This document shows, in pieces, positions 1 through 8,709 of a stretch of DNA of 64,000 nucleotides. A program made the translations under genes and the position numbers. The notes under the pieces were generated by a model that was not told the DNA's origin, ran no database searches, and saw only the letters and a list, made by a program, of their open reading frames with translations. Each line of letters starts with the position of its first letter. The first letter of the stretch is position 1. Source of the stretch: Craspedostauros australis (taxonomy: Eukaryota; Bacillariophyta; Bacillariophyceae; Mastogloiales; Achnanthaceae); contig JAMXDE010000043.1 of assembly GCA_026770025.1 (NCBI GenBank), forward strand, positions 1-64,000. The letters are read 5' to 3'.

Positions 1-2
1 TG

Positions 3-239
3 TGACGAATGTAGGTACTCTCCAAGCCTCAGCTAAGCAAGCGATGAACCACGATGAAAGCAAGATGAAGATGCAGACGAAAGGAGCCAAGCTAAAGGGT
101 GTAACCTTGGGTGGCTACCGCAGATCATGCTTGTTGTGAAATTGGAATCGAAAGGAGATGAGCATGTTGTGCTCACAGTTCTAAAACGGTACAGACTAAT
201 AACAGATTAGTCTACTGCTATAACCCCGGATTTCCAACA
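3..239 (+). repeat. 5' LTR of Copia-1
   Basis: The 237-bp sequence is repeated at 6611-6847 with a single substitution (217 G versus 6825 A). It begins TGACG and ends CCAACA, the usual TG...CA LTR ends. It should carry the element's promoter, but I do not see an unambiguous TATA box. Confidence 0.88.
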
Positions 240-251
240 CGTTTCGAAACG
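240..251. other. 12-bp palindrome at the primer-binding position
   Basis: Directly after the LTR end is a perfect palindrome, CGTTTCGAAACG. The two A/B-family elements have CGTTTATAAACG at the same place (7905-7916 and 11811-11822). No TGG-starting match to a tRNA 3' end follows the LTR, so this may be the primer-binding site for an internally cleaved tRNA, as Drosophila copia uses, or a packaging/dimerisation hairpin. Both functions are inference. Confidence 0.5.
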
Positions 252-320
252 TTACGATTGAAATCCAACGTTTCCATCACCCACCAACACAGCAACAAAC
301 ACCACCACCACCAAGTCACC

Positions 321-3300
321 ATGAGTTCCTATCTTCGCAAGAGCGACCGCGTTGTCATCTTCGACGGCAAGCGATCCAGCTGGACGGGTTGGAGCATCAA
401 GTTCCTAGCTCGCGCCGCAAGCAAGGGTCTCGAGGACTTGTATCTCATGGATCTAGACAAGGTGGAGGTGAAGCCAGCTCCCTTCGGCCCCAGCGCCCTC
501 ATCTCCGATGTGAAGATCGAAGAGGGTGAGTCTATCGCGAAGAAGATAGCCTCGATGACTGCTGAGGAGAAGGAGGTATACAAGAATGGGCTGGCCAAGT
601 GCGCGTTTGAAGAACTGACCATGGCGATCAACCATGAAACTACGGAAGGCGATGTCGCCTTCATGGCTGTGGTGGGAACCAAGGGTGGACCCACTGAGAG
701 TGGAGACCCACGCAAGGCGTGGAAGGCCCTTGAACGCATCTACGAGCAGCGTACTGCGCCTGTCAAGGCAAAGTTGTTGGCTCAACTCAACGGGATGCGG
801 TTGAAGAAAGGTGAGCACCCAGACACGTTCCTGACCGAGATGGAAGTGCTGCGTAATCGCCTCGGTAGTACTGGCATCAAGATGGATATGCAACAGTACC
901 ACATGCTCGTACTCAACGCCCTCGGAAGGGAATACGAGACGGACGTCAAGCTCTTGGAGCTCAAGTTCGACGGTATGGAGGACACCATGACCCTCGAAGA
1001 CATCCGCGAGGCTGTCAGCGCCACCTACGACGGCCGACACCTCAAGCTCGGCGGCAACAGGCGTGAGAGCAACAGTAACAGGGAAGAGACTGCATTCGCT
1101 GCAGTAGGAGGCTTCAAAGGTCACTGCCGCAACTGTGGCGCCTACGGCCACAAGAAGGCAGACTGCCGCTCCGCCCCCAAGAAAGGCAACGGCAAGAACA
1201 AGAAGAGTGGGCAAGGAGACAACAACAGTAAGCCTAAGTTCAACGGGGAGTGTAAGTACTGCGGTAAGAAGGGACACAAGATCCTACAGTGCTTCAAGCT
1301 GAAGGCAGCCATGAAGGAGGCAGACTCGGCCAACGTGGCAACTGATGGGATGGAAGGAAACAACGACGTGGCTCTCATGATGACAGATGAGCTAATTTGT
1401 GTCCCCACCTCGGGAAACACGAACGAATTGGAAAATGTGACCAACTTGTCTGTGAACACAGGCGAGGCGAAAACACGCGACAACGACAGCAACTACCAAG
1501 TTGACTCCAAGGTAATGGAGGACGTCGCCTTTGCAGCCATCGTCGAACATACTGACACATCTCCCATTCTTTCTTTGAGACCACACAACGTCAACAAAAA
1601 GATGAGCAACTCCAACCAAGGACAAGAATCCTACTATGACGCAAGCCTCACCAACGAAGGGGCCACCGACACCGAGGACGTGGATGACGACATGGGGGAT
1701 GCCAACCGAGAAGAAGAGGCACGTCGCCCTATCTTCAACTTCGCCCCAGAGCTCTCTCGTGTGGACCGCATGATCGGGAACTCGACGGGGCTTACCACCA
1801 ACACGGCCTGGTGCCCTCTGTGCCTCAAGCGAGGACCACTTTACGCCTGGTGCGTGGAGTGCCCCCAAGTCCCTTTCTTCATCCAGCTCCACAACGAGCC
1901 GCGTGGCAATGTGCCAACGAACGACGAAGAGCGCGCGGAACGACGTACCAGACTCGAAAGAGCTGGCTCCCTCCGCAATGCGGTTCGAGCATCGCTGAGC
2001 AACGTGCTCAAAGCCGATGATGTGCGTTGTGAGCTCGCCTTACTGTGCTATGACGCTGTGGCCACTCACAGCTGGGACCGCGTCCCTCTCATCGAGCCAC
2101 GCACGGTGTATTTCAAACTGCACGAGATCGGGATGCTTACCACTTTGAGTGTGTGTCGCAACCCGTGCAACATCAACAACAGTTTGGAGTCTCGTCAGTT
2201 CGATCCCTTTCCCAGCGATTTGATTTCGCGCATAACCCACCATGCCGCAAACTCCATCAGCTGGACCCATCACCAAAGTGACTGCGGAGTCAGACTCCCA
2301 AAGCCAGAGCACTGGGTGCTGCCAATCTACTCTGAACGCGAAGAGCAACACGAAGTGGCAATGGTGGTCGGCAACACCGACAACGTCAGCGCAAGGCGCT
2401 CCTCCGTCGCACCGGACAACTACGAGAGCAACACCTGGTTGGGAGATTCTGGCGCATCGTGCCATCTCACCAACAACGACGAAGGGATGACTAACGTTCG
2501 CGTCTCCGATCAGAATGTGAAGATCGGGAGCGGGCGCTTTCTCAAGGTAACCAAGGTGGGCGACAAGCGCATGACCGTCATGCAAAGAAACGGGAGGAGA
2601 TACAACGTGGTGCTCAAGTCGGTGAAGTACGTGCCCAAGTTGTGGGTCAATCTACTGAGCATCAACAAGGCTCTCGAAAGCGGATTCAACATCAGCAACC
2701 TCGGCGTCATCATGACTCTGAAGAAAGGCAAGGCCCGCATCACCTTTGACCGCATCATGGCGACTCATAGCGGGTTCGTTTGCGGAGTGACCATGGTGAA
2801 CAACGCCAAGACCGACGACCAAGCTCATGTTGGTGTGTCAACCGACGCACCAGTCGACATCAACACAATCCATAAAAAGTTAGGCCACGTTGACGCGTAC
2901 ACCATCTCTCGAACAGCAGGGAGGTACGGCTGGAACGTGACAGGCAAACTGAACGTGTGTGTTGACTGCGCGATTGGGAAATCGCGACAGAGACCGATGT
3001 CGAAATCGACTCAACAACGAGCGAAAGGAGTCGGGGATCGATTGTTCATGGACACATCAAGTGTTCAGACACACAGCCTGGGAAAGGGCAAATACTGGCT
3101 TCTTGTGATCGACGATTACAGTGACTACTGCTGGAGTTACTTCATCACAGAGAAAAGCGACGTGGGGTCGAAGATGCTTTTGTTGTTCCAATGGCTCCAA
3201 GCGAATCAGCGAGTAACGGTTCAAAATGTCAGATGTGACAACGCAGGAGAGAATCGTTCTGCAGAGAAACTCTTACTTAACAAGGGATTCGCCCCAACCT

Positions 3301-5972
3301 TCGAGTACACTGCAGCATCCACCCCGCAACAGAATGGTCGCGTCGAAAGGAAATTCGCGACACTCTACGGCAAAGTACGCGCCATGCTGAACCAAACCCA
3401 TCTACCAAAAACAACGCGAGGCAAACTGTGGGCAGAGGCTGCTCACACAGCTACGCAGCTGGAGAACATCATTGGCACGAAGTCAAGGGAGCCAGCGTGT
3501 ATACTGTTAAACGGAAAAATCCCAAAGTATGCAAATGACCTGCGTGTGTTCGGTGAGATGGGGATGGTACACATCGGTGGACAGGCTATCAAGGCCAAGC
3601 TAGACGACCGCTCCAAACCTGCCATGTTCGTGGGATACGGACAGTCGCACGCGAAAGGAGTGTACCGCATGATGAACCTTGCTACCTCGAGAATCCTGAT
3701 GACTCGAGACGTAACATGGTTGAACAAGTCATACGGAGAGTTCAGGGGTATCAAGGATGCCAACAGATCCAGAGTGATGAACACAGACGACGACTCCTCA
3801 TCAAGAGACTCGTCTCCAGAGAGAGGAGTGACTTGGCTTCGTCAATCGGATAGCATGAATGATATGGAGACCGATGACGATGACCAGCGCAGCAGAACCA
3901 AAGAACAAGGCGATACAGAAGAAGCCGCGCTAGACCAGGACGACCTGCTACCCGTCCAAGAGGATCAGGAACCAGACGATGACGTCGGCGATGAATCCGG
4001 AAGGGACGAGGATGAAAGGAGTGAGGAAAGAACGGTAGAAGAAGAACCGCCCTCGACTCCAGTCGCAACACCTGTTGCGTACGTACCAAGGATGGTCAGA
4101 GATCTCGCAGGGTACAACAACTCGCCCGTCCCTAAGGGGGACAGAGACTACGGATCTAGCGAGACCTCCGAATCCGACGATGAGAAGCAAGAGACTGCCC
4201 AAGAGACAGAAGCCGAAACAGCGGCGACAGGGGGACCTAGCTTCCACACAGACGGGTCGATGTTCAACAGAGACATCGCAGGCATGATGATTGATACCAC
4301 TCACGGAAAGATGAGACTGGATGACTTCATCACTGCGAGCCAAGTAACGAATGATCGAGCCAGACCCGAGCAAGCAAGCGTAGCTATGATGCTAGACCCT
4401 ACCACTTTCGAAGAATGCTGGGACCATGCAGATCCCGAGAAGAGAAAGAAGTGGAGAGAGGCCATCAATAAGGAGTTCAACGATATGACCAGAAGAGGAG
4501 TATGGGAGAAGATCAAGAGGAACCGAATGCCGAGAGATCGGCGATGCGTGAAGACCAAGTGGGTATTCAAGGAGAAGAGGAACGGAGTCTTCCGGGCCAG
4601 ACTCGTCGCCTGCGGCTACTCACAGATCGCAGGAGTGGACTTCTCAGCACACCACGCACCAGTGATTCATGATGCAACCTACCGCATCATGCTCACTATG
4701 AAGATGCTGCTGCACATGGATAGTATGATCATCGATTTCGAGACAGCATTCTTGCATGGAGAACTCGATGAAGAGATCTACATGCAATGCCCAAAGGGCA
4801 TGAGGCATGAGGCCGACGAATGCTTGCTGCTCAAGAAGACCATCTATGGATTAGTGCAGAGCGCCAGACAATGGAACAAAAAGCTGGTCGACATTCTACT
4901 CAAGCTGGGATTTCGACAGAGCAAAGTGGATCCATGCCTTCTGATTCGGAATCAGGAAGGGATACTACTGCTAATAGGCACCTACGTCGACGACTGCCTA
5001 TGCATCGGAGAAAAGGAGGAGTTGAAGCAACTGACGATCGACATTAAGGCTGAGCAATTCGGAATCAAGGTGGAGAACGACCTCGAAGACTACCTCAGCT
5101 GCAACATCATCTTCAACAACGACCAGTCGAATTGCTGGGTGAACCAGCCACACATCATCAAGAATGTCATCGATACATTCAAGGATGACGTACTAACTCT
5201 ACAACGATACGGAACCCCAGGAACACCAGGACAGGGTATTCAGAGAAACAGCGACTTACCCAAAGTGGACAGTGACCGACACAGCAGATACCGAAGCGGA
5301 GTAGGTATGCTGCTATACTTGGTGAAGCACTCGCGACCAGACATTGCGAATGCAGTGCGCGAACTTACCAAGGTGCTGGACGGACCATCAGCTGCAGCAT
5401 ACAAGGAGATGCTGCGAGTAATGAAGTTCGTATCGGACACGAGGGACTACGGACTACGAATGCAACCAACCCCACTGGAGAACGACGCATGGAAGATCGA
5501 GATCTACGCAGACAGTGAGTTTGCAGGAGACAAGGATAACCGAATCAGTGTCGGAGGACATCTCGTACTACTGCAAGGGGTGCCCATAATATGGAGATCG
5601 AAGGCACAACGAAGTGTAACTCTCAGCTCAACAGAGGCGGAATACGTCGCCCTGTCAGAGGCAGGAAAGGAGATTCGCTTCCTCACGCAACTAATGGAGG
5701 ACATCGGCTTGACGATGACCAAACCAGTGGATGTATATGTGGACAATGTGGGGGCTATCTTCATTGCCTCCAATCCGTCGACATCAGCGCGGACGAGACA
5801 CATCGACATACGACATCATTTCACTCGGGAGCTGATAGATAACGGAGAGGCACGAATTCAATTTGTGCGCTCAGAGGACAACATCGCAGACGGCTTCATC
5901 AAGAACACAAAGAAGGAGATCTACGATAGACACAAAGGGAGCATCATTCAATTGAGATCGACCATGGATTAA
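321..5972 (+). CDS. Copia Gag-Pol polyprotein, intact
   Basis: I chose the first in-frame ATG (321), giving 1,883 aa; the frame is open upstream but has no earlier ATG. Domains in order: Gag with two CCHC zinc knuckles at about residues 269 and 311; a long acidic spacer with a Cys pair motif (CPLC...CVEC, near 497); aspartic protease DSGA at 709; GAG-pre-integrase zinc-binding segment (H-H-C-C) near 860-890; integrase with D911, D973 and E1009 (35 residues between the last two); reverse transcriptase with YVDD at 1555; RNase H with D1731, E1772, D1808. Copia polyproteins are usually about 1,300-1,500 aa; the extra length is the NC-protease spacer and the acidic linker between integrase and RT. 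No frameshift or stop is present, so the element could be competent for transposition. Confidence 0.94.
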   Translation: MSSYLRKSDRVVIFDGKRSSWTGWSIKFLARAASKGLEDLYLMDLDKVEVKPAPFGPSALISDVKIEEGESIAKKIASMTAEEKEVYKNGLAKCAFEELTMAINHETTEGDVAFMAVVGTKGGPTESGDPRKAWKALERIYEQRTAPVKAKLLAQLNGMRLKKGEHPDTFLTEMEVLRNRLGSTGIKMDMQQYHMLVLNALGREYETDVKLLELKFDGMEDTMTLEDIREAVSATYDGRHLKLGGNRRESNSNREETAFAAVGGFKGHCRNCGAYGHKKADCRSAPKKGNGKNKKSGQGDNNSKPKFNGECKYCGKKGHKILQCFKLKAAMKEADSANVATDGMEGNNDVALMMTDELICVPTSGNTNELENVTNLSVNTGEAKTRDNDSNYQVDSKVMEDVAFAAIVEHTDTSPILSLRPHNVNKKMSNSNQGQESYYDASLTNEGATDTEDVDDDMGDANREEEARRPIFNFAPELSRVDRMIGNSTGLTTNTAWCPLCLKRGPLYAWCVECPQVPFFIQLHNEPRGNVPTNDEERAERRTRLERAGSLRNAVRASLSNVLKADDVRCELALLCYDAVATHSWDRVPLIEPRTVYFKLHEIGMLTTLSVCRNPCNINNSLESRQFDPFPSDLISRITHHAANSISWTHHQSDCGVRLPKPEHWVLPIYSEREEQHEVAMVVGNTDNVSARRSSVAPDNYESNTWLGDSGASCHLTNNDEGMTNVRVSDQNVKIGSGRFLKVTKVGDKRMTVMQRNGRRYNVVLKSVKYVPKLWVNLLSINKALESGFNISNLGVIMTLKKGKARITFDRIMATHSGFVCGVTMVNNAKTDDQAHVGVSTDAPVDINTIHKKLGHVDAYTISRTAGRYGWNVTGKLNVCVDCAIGKSRQRPMSKSTQQRAKGVGDRLFMDTSSVQTHSLGKGKYWLLVIDDYSDYCWSYFITEKSDVGSKMLLLFQWLQANQRVTVQNVRCDNAGENRSAEKLLLNKGFAPTFEYTAASTPQQNGRVERKFATLYGKVRAMLNQTHLPKTTRGKLWAEAAHTATQLENIIGTKSREPACILLNGKIPKYANDLRVFGEMGMVHIGGQAIKAKLDDRSKPAMFVGYGQSHAKGVYRMMNLATSRILMTRDVTWLNKSYGEFRGIKDANRSRVMNTDDDSSSRDSSPERGVTWLRQSDSMNDMETDDDDQRSRTKEQGDTEEAALDQDDLLPVQEDQEPDDDVGDESGRDEDERSEERTVEEEPPSTPVATPVAYVPRMVRDLAGYNNSPVPKGDRDYGSSETSESDDEKQETAQETEAETAATGGPSFHTDGSMFNRDIAGMMIDTTHGKMRLDDFITASQVTNDRARPEQASVAMMLDPTTFEECWDHADPEKRKKWREAINKEFNDMTRRGVWEKIKRNRMPRDRRCVKTKWVFKEKRNGVFRARLVACGYSQIAGVDFSAHHAPVIHDATYRIMLTMKMLLHMDSMIIDFETAFLHGELDEEIYMQCPKGMRHEADECLLLKKTIYGLVQSARQWNKKLVDILLKLGFRQSKVDPCLLIRNQEGILLLIGTYVDDCLCIGEKEELKQLTIDIKAEQFGIKVENDLEDYLSCNIIFNNDQSNCWVNQPHIIKNVIDTFKDDVLTLQRYGTPGTPGQGIQRNSDLPKVDSDRHSRYRSGVGMLLYLVKHSRPDIANAVRELTKVLDGPSAAAYKEMLRVMKFVSDTRDYGLRMQPTPLENDAWKIEIYADSEFAGDKDNRISVGGHLVLLQGVPIIWRSKAQRSVTLSSTEAEYVALSEAGKEIRFLTQLMEDIGLTMTKPVDVYVDNVGAIFIASNPSTSARTRHIDIRHHFTRELIDNGEARIQFVRSEDNIADGFIKNTKKEIYDRHKGSIIQLRSTMD

Positions 5973-6610
5973 TGGGACAGAAGAGATGAGTGAAAAGAGC
6001 GAGACAAGGGAGTGTGACGAGAAACGATTTGTGTGTGTGAGTAAGTATGGTGGTGCGACAATGGAAGGGTGTCAGGAATCGGGGGTACGACTTTGCAAAG
6101 ATACCCTGTTCTACCGCAGCTCCCATGAGGACTGACTGGAACCGGAATGGTATTAAGTGCAAAGATACCCATGATTGCCGCAACCCCCAATAGCATCTCC
6201 CAGACAAACCGCAACCTAGCAATCGATCAGTTGCACTCGGACAGCCCAATGGCCTTACCTGTCTTATGCGACACCCAAACACCCTCATCCAGTGGCCTAC
6301 TCGGCCATGTCCCGATAACGGTCGGGAACCGAGAGATCTATGACGATGGCAACACACCAGCCCTGAGCGAATCAAACGTGCGCGACAACTAATATATCTG
6401 AACAAGTCGACGCGTCCCTGAGAACCTAATGTGAGAAAGCGAAACAGAGGCGACCCCTATTCACCCAAGACCACGATCCAGACGACAATAAGTCCCAAAC
6501 ATCCAAAGGCAACCATCGAGATGACCGGAGAGAGGAACTGAAATGAAGTGGGACCAGTGAGGTGACAGGAGACCGAAGGAGAGGTACCTACAGGTCTACG
6601 AGTATGAACT
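5973..6610 (+). other. Copia-1 3' untranslated region with a short direct repeat
   Basis: About 640 bp separate the pol stop from the 3' LTR with no supported gene. It contains an imperfect direct repeat of about 31 bp (6094-6124 and 6158-6188), both starting TGCAAAGATACCC and ending in a CCGCA..CCC tract. A purine-rich run (GACCGAAGGAGAG, about 6571-6583) is the best polypurine-tract candidate, but it is some 27 bp from the LTR, which is unusual. Apparent reading frames on the minus strand here have no protein-like features. Confidence 0.6.
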
Positions 6611-6847
6611 TGACGAATGTAGGTACTCTCCAAGCCTCAGCTAAGCAAGCGATGAACCACGATGAAAGCAAGATGAAGATGCAGACGAAAGGAGCCAAGC
6701 TAAAGGGTGTAACCTTGGGTGGCTACCGCAGATCATGCTTGTTGTGAAATTGGAATCGAAAGGAGATGAGCATGTTGTGCTCACAGTTCTAAAACGGTAC
6801 AGACTAATAACAGATTAGTCTACTACTATAACCCCGGATTTCCAACA
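6611..6847 (+). repeat. 3' LTR of Copia-1
   Basis: It is the 237-bp partner of 3-239 with one mismatch. The host sequence at 6848 immediately resumes the gag frame of element A on the minus strand. Confidence 0.92.
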
Positions 6848-7834
6848 GAAGTTCACGATGTGAGTTCTGTACTCGTTGCTCACCGTGCTGAGGATTTGCA
6901 TGATCATTTCCTCGTCCGTGATCTCGTACTTGACATCGTGGAGACGCGATCGTAGACTCTCGAGTTGCGTGATGTAGATGTCGGGGTCCGTGTCTCTTTT
7001 CATCTTTTCGTTGTTGAATTGGCGCTTGAGTTTGATCTTCGTCACCGCATCGGATGGTCGGAACTTCTCCGCGAGAACGTTCCACGCTGCGTGTGCGTCT
7101 CCTTCGGGGTAGTCGTCGGAGATGCACTGGTTGATGTATTGGATGGCCTGTTTGCCTTTTCCTTTCTCTGCATCCATCATAAGGATCAGATCGCTGAAGC
7201 AGTCGCATCCCAGCTCGTAGGTCTCTTCCATCGCTTCCTTGACTTCGCCGGTGGCTGCCGCGATCTCGCTCACTGTTGGTACCTTGGTCTTGCCCAACAT
7301 TACGTCTCTCGTCTTCTGTGCACGAGCGTATGCCTTCGCTTGGGACTCCCATGCGCTGTAGTCTTCCTGTTCACCGCTGAACATCGGCGCCTTGATGTGT
7401 CGCTTGTTCACGTTGGCTGATGTCGCCATGTTGATTCGTTGTTTCGTTATTGGTGCGCTCGCGCCCTTGATTTCCGTTTGTTTCTGTGTTTGCGATTCTT
7501 CGATTTTCGCTTGTTGTTTCGCGAGGGTTGATTTGCTCACAAATTCTCCTCCTGATGGTGTCTCACTTTTACCACTTCGTTTGGCCGTGCGAATGCTCTT
7601 CGTCACACCAGTCTCCTCTCGCTTGATCGCCTTGAGGATCCTCTCCTTCTCGCGATGTTGTCTTGCAGACCGTTCCTCTTCGGTCTCGTCGATCGCGCTT
7701 GCGTCTGCGCCTGATAGGACAGTAGCCGCTGCTACTTCTTTCTCTTCTGGTGGTGGAGTCTCACTCGCACCTTCTTCTTGCTTGATAGTCGGGTTGGACA
7801 GAGGGATGTCTCTCAATTCCTCTTCCTCGCTCAT
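6848..7834 (-). pseudogene. Element A: Copia gag 5' fragment cut by Copia-1
   Basis: The frame starts at ATG 7834 (MSEEEELRDIPLSNP) and reads through a Gag-like region to ...THIVNF at 6848, where the Copia-1 LTR begins; the few codons after that are LTR sequence. It is 329 codons of native sequence. Element B (8710-11740) carries a near-identical start and the same later motifs (SGEQEDYSAWE, AEKGKGKQAIQYIN, EKFRPSDAVTKIKLKRQFNNEK), so both belong to one family. The remainder of gag and pol should lie to the left of this window, on the other side of Copia-1. At the codon where B has a TAG (11036-11038), A keeps CAG (Gln). Confidence 0.9.
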
Positions 7835-7904
7835 TCAGCCTGCTGCTCTTGAATGATGTTCGTCTTCCTCGCACGATACGATTCGCGGGCTCGCCCTGAT
7901 CTAT

Positions 7905-7916
7905 CGTTTATAAACG
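7905..7916. other. 12-bp palindrome beside LTR of element A
   Basis: CGTTTATAAACG lies directly next to the LTR end of element A, at the place where a primer-binding site is expected; it has the CGTTT-NN-AAACG pattern seen in Copia-1. Confidence 0.5.
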
Positions 7917-8709
7917 TGTTGGCAAGTTCCGCTCACGGTAACCTACGATCGTGGAAGATGGTGTTGGTTGATAGTCGTTCGTTTGCTATTTCATTACTTG
8001 GCTACTCCGATGCTCTCGGTGTACGCCCGTTCTCTTGCCCGATGCTCTCGGCGCTTCAATCTGTTTCGTAGATTCAGTCTCCGACTATGAGTCGGTACGC
8101 GAGATGCTCTCTCGCTCCTCTCTGTATTCTCTCTCTCTCAACATCGTGTGCTCGTCGCACACGATACTCCGTGTTCGATACGTACTCCGTATTCGACACT
8201 TCGTTCATTCAGTACTGGCTCCTACTCCATGAGTACTCGCCATTTGAAGTTCATCTTCTGTATCCATGATGCTGATGCCCTTCGGTCATCGGATCTTCGC
8301 CTCCTGCTCTGACTTGGAGACAGATGTCGACGTGGTGACATGATGACATCCTGTCGACGTCAGTAGGCGTCCTTCTGCTCTCCAGATGTCACGTTCCATT
8401 GGTGATGCAGTGGTCTGTCAGATGATATCGTCATCTGAGGTTTAGTTGGGAAGTACCTCGAGATTCTCTTGGTACCATTGATGGATGGACGGACGATCTT
8501 CCAATTCTCTCAGAAATCGTCATTTGCAAATTTCCTCCAGAAATCTTGCCCCTTTTCGTGTGTTCCATTTCCCCTGTAATTCTGACGAATCCCAGTATAC
8601 TATCGACACGAATGTAGTTATACCGTCCAAGTGCGTATGAGAGAATAGCGGGTGAACGATGCACATATACTCGTACATCTCGACATATACTCACATGTAC
8701 ATCTCGACA
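7917..8709 (-). repeat. 5' LTR of element A (full length, 793 bp)
   Basis: Read on the minus strand it begins TGTCGAGATG and ends TTGCCAACA. Two other copies in the window define its ends: the truncated LTR of element B (11823-12334) and a solo copy in the opposite orientation (31847-32648). Its outer end (8709) joins element B's pol without any intervening bases, as expected if A inserted there. The 5 bases on B's side (8710-8714, TGGTC) are the predicted target duplication; the partner would be outside the window. Confidence 0.9.

Larger units (their letters stand above)
3..6847 (+). mobile_element. Near-intact Copia LTR retrotransposon (Copia-1)
   Basis: Two 237-bp direct repeats (3-239 and 6611-6847) flank one long gag-pol frame in the Copia order (gag, protease, integrase, RT, RNase H). 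The LTRs start TGACG and end CCAACA and differ at one position only (G at 217, A at 6825), so the insertion is young. It lies inside the gag of another Copia element on the opposite strand, which resumes at 6848. Only two bases precede the left LTR in this window, so the target-site duplication cannot be tested; those two bases (TG) do not fit a 5-bp copy of the right flank (GAAGT). The left terminus could therefore be slightly different from what I give. Confidence 0.93.

Noticed and set aside
1..10. Target-site duplication for Copia-1
   Set aside because: Only TG precedes the LTR in the window and does not match the right flank GAAGT, so no duplication can be claimed.
240..262. tRNA fragment at the palindrome after the LTR
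   Set aside because: It is a simple 12-bp palindrome with no tRNA arms; at most it is a primer-binding or structural element.
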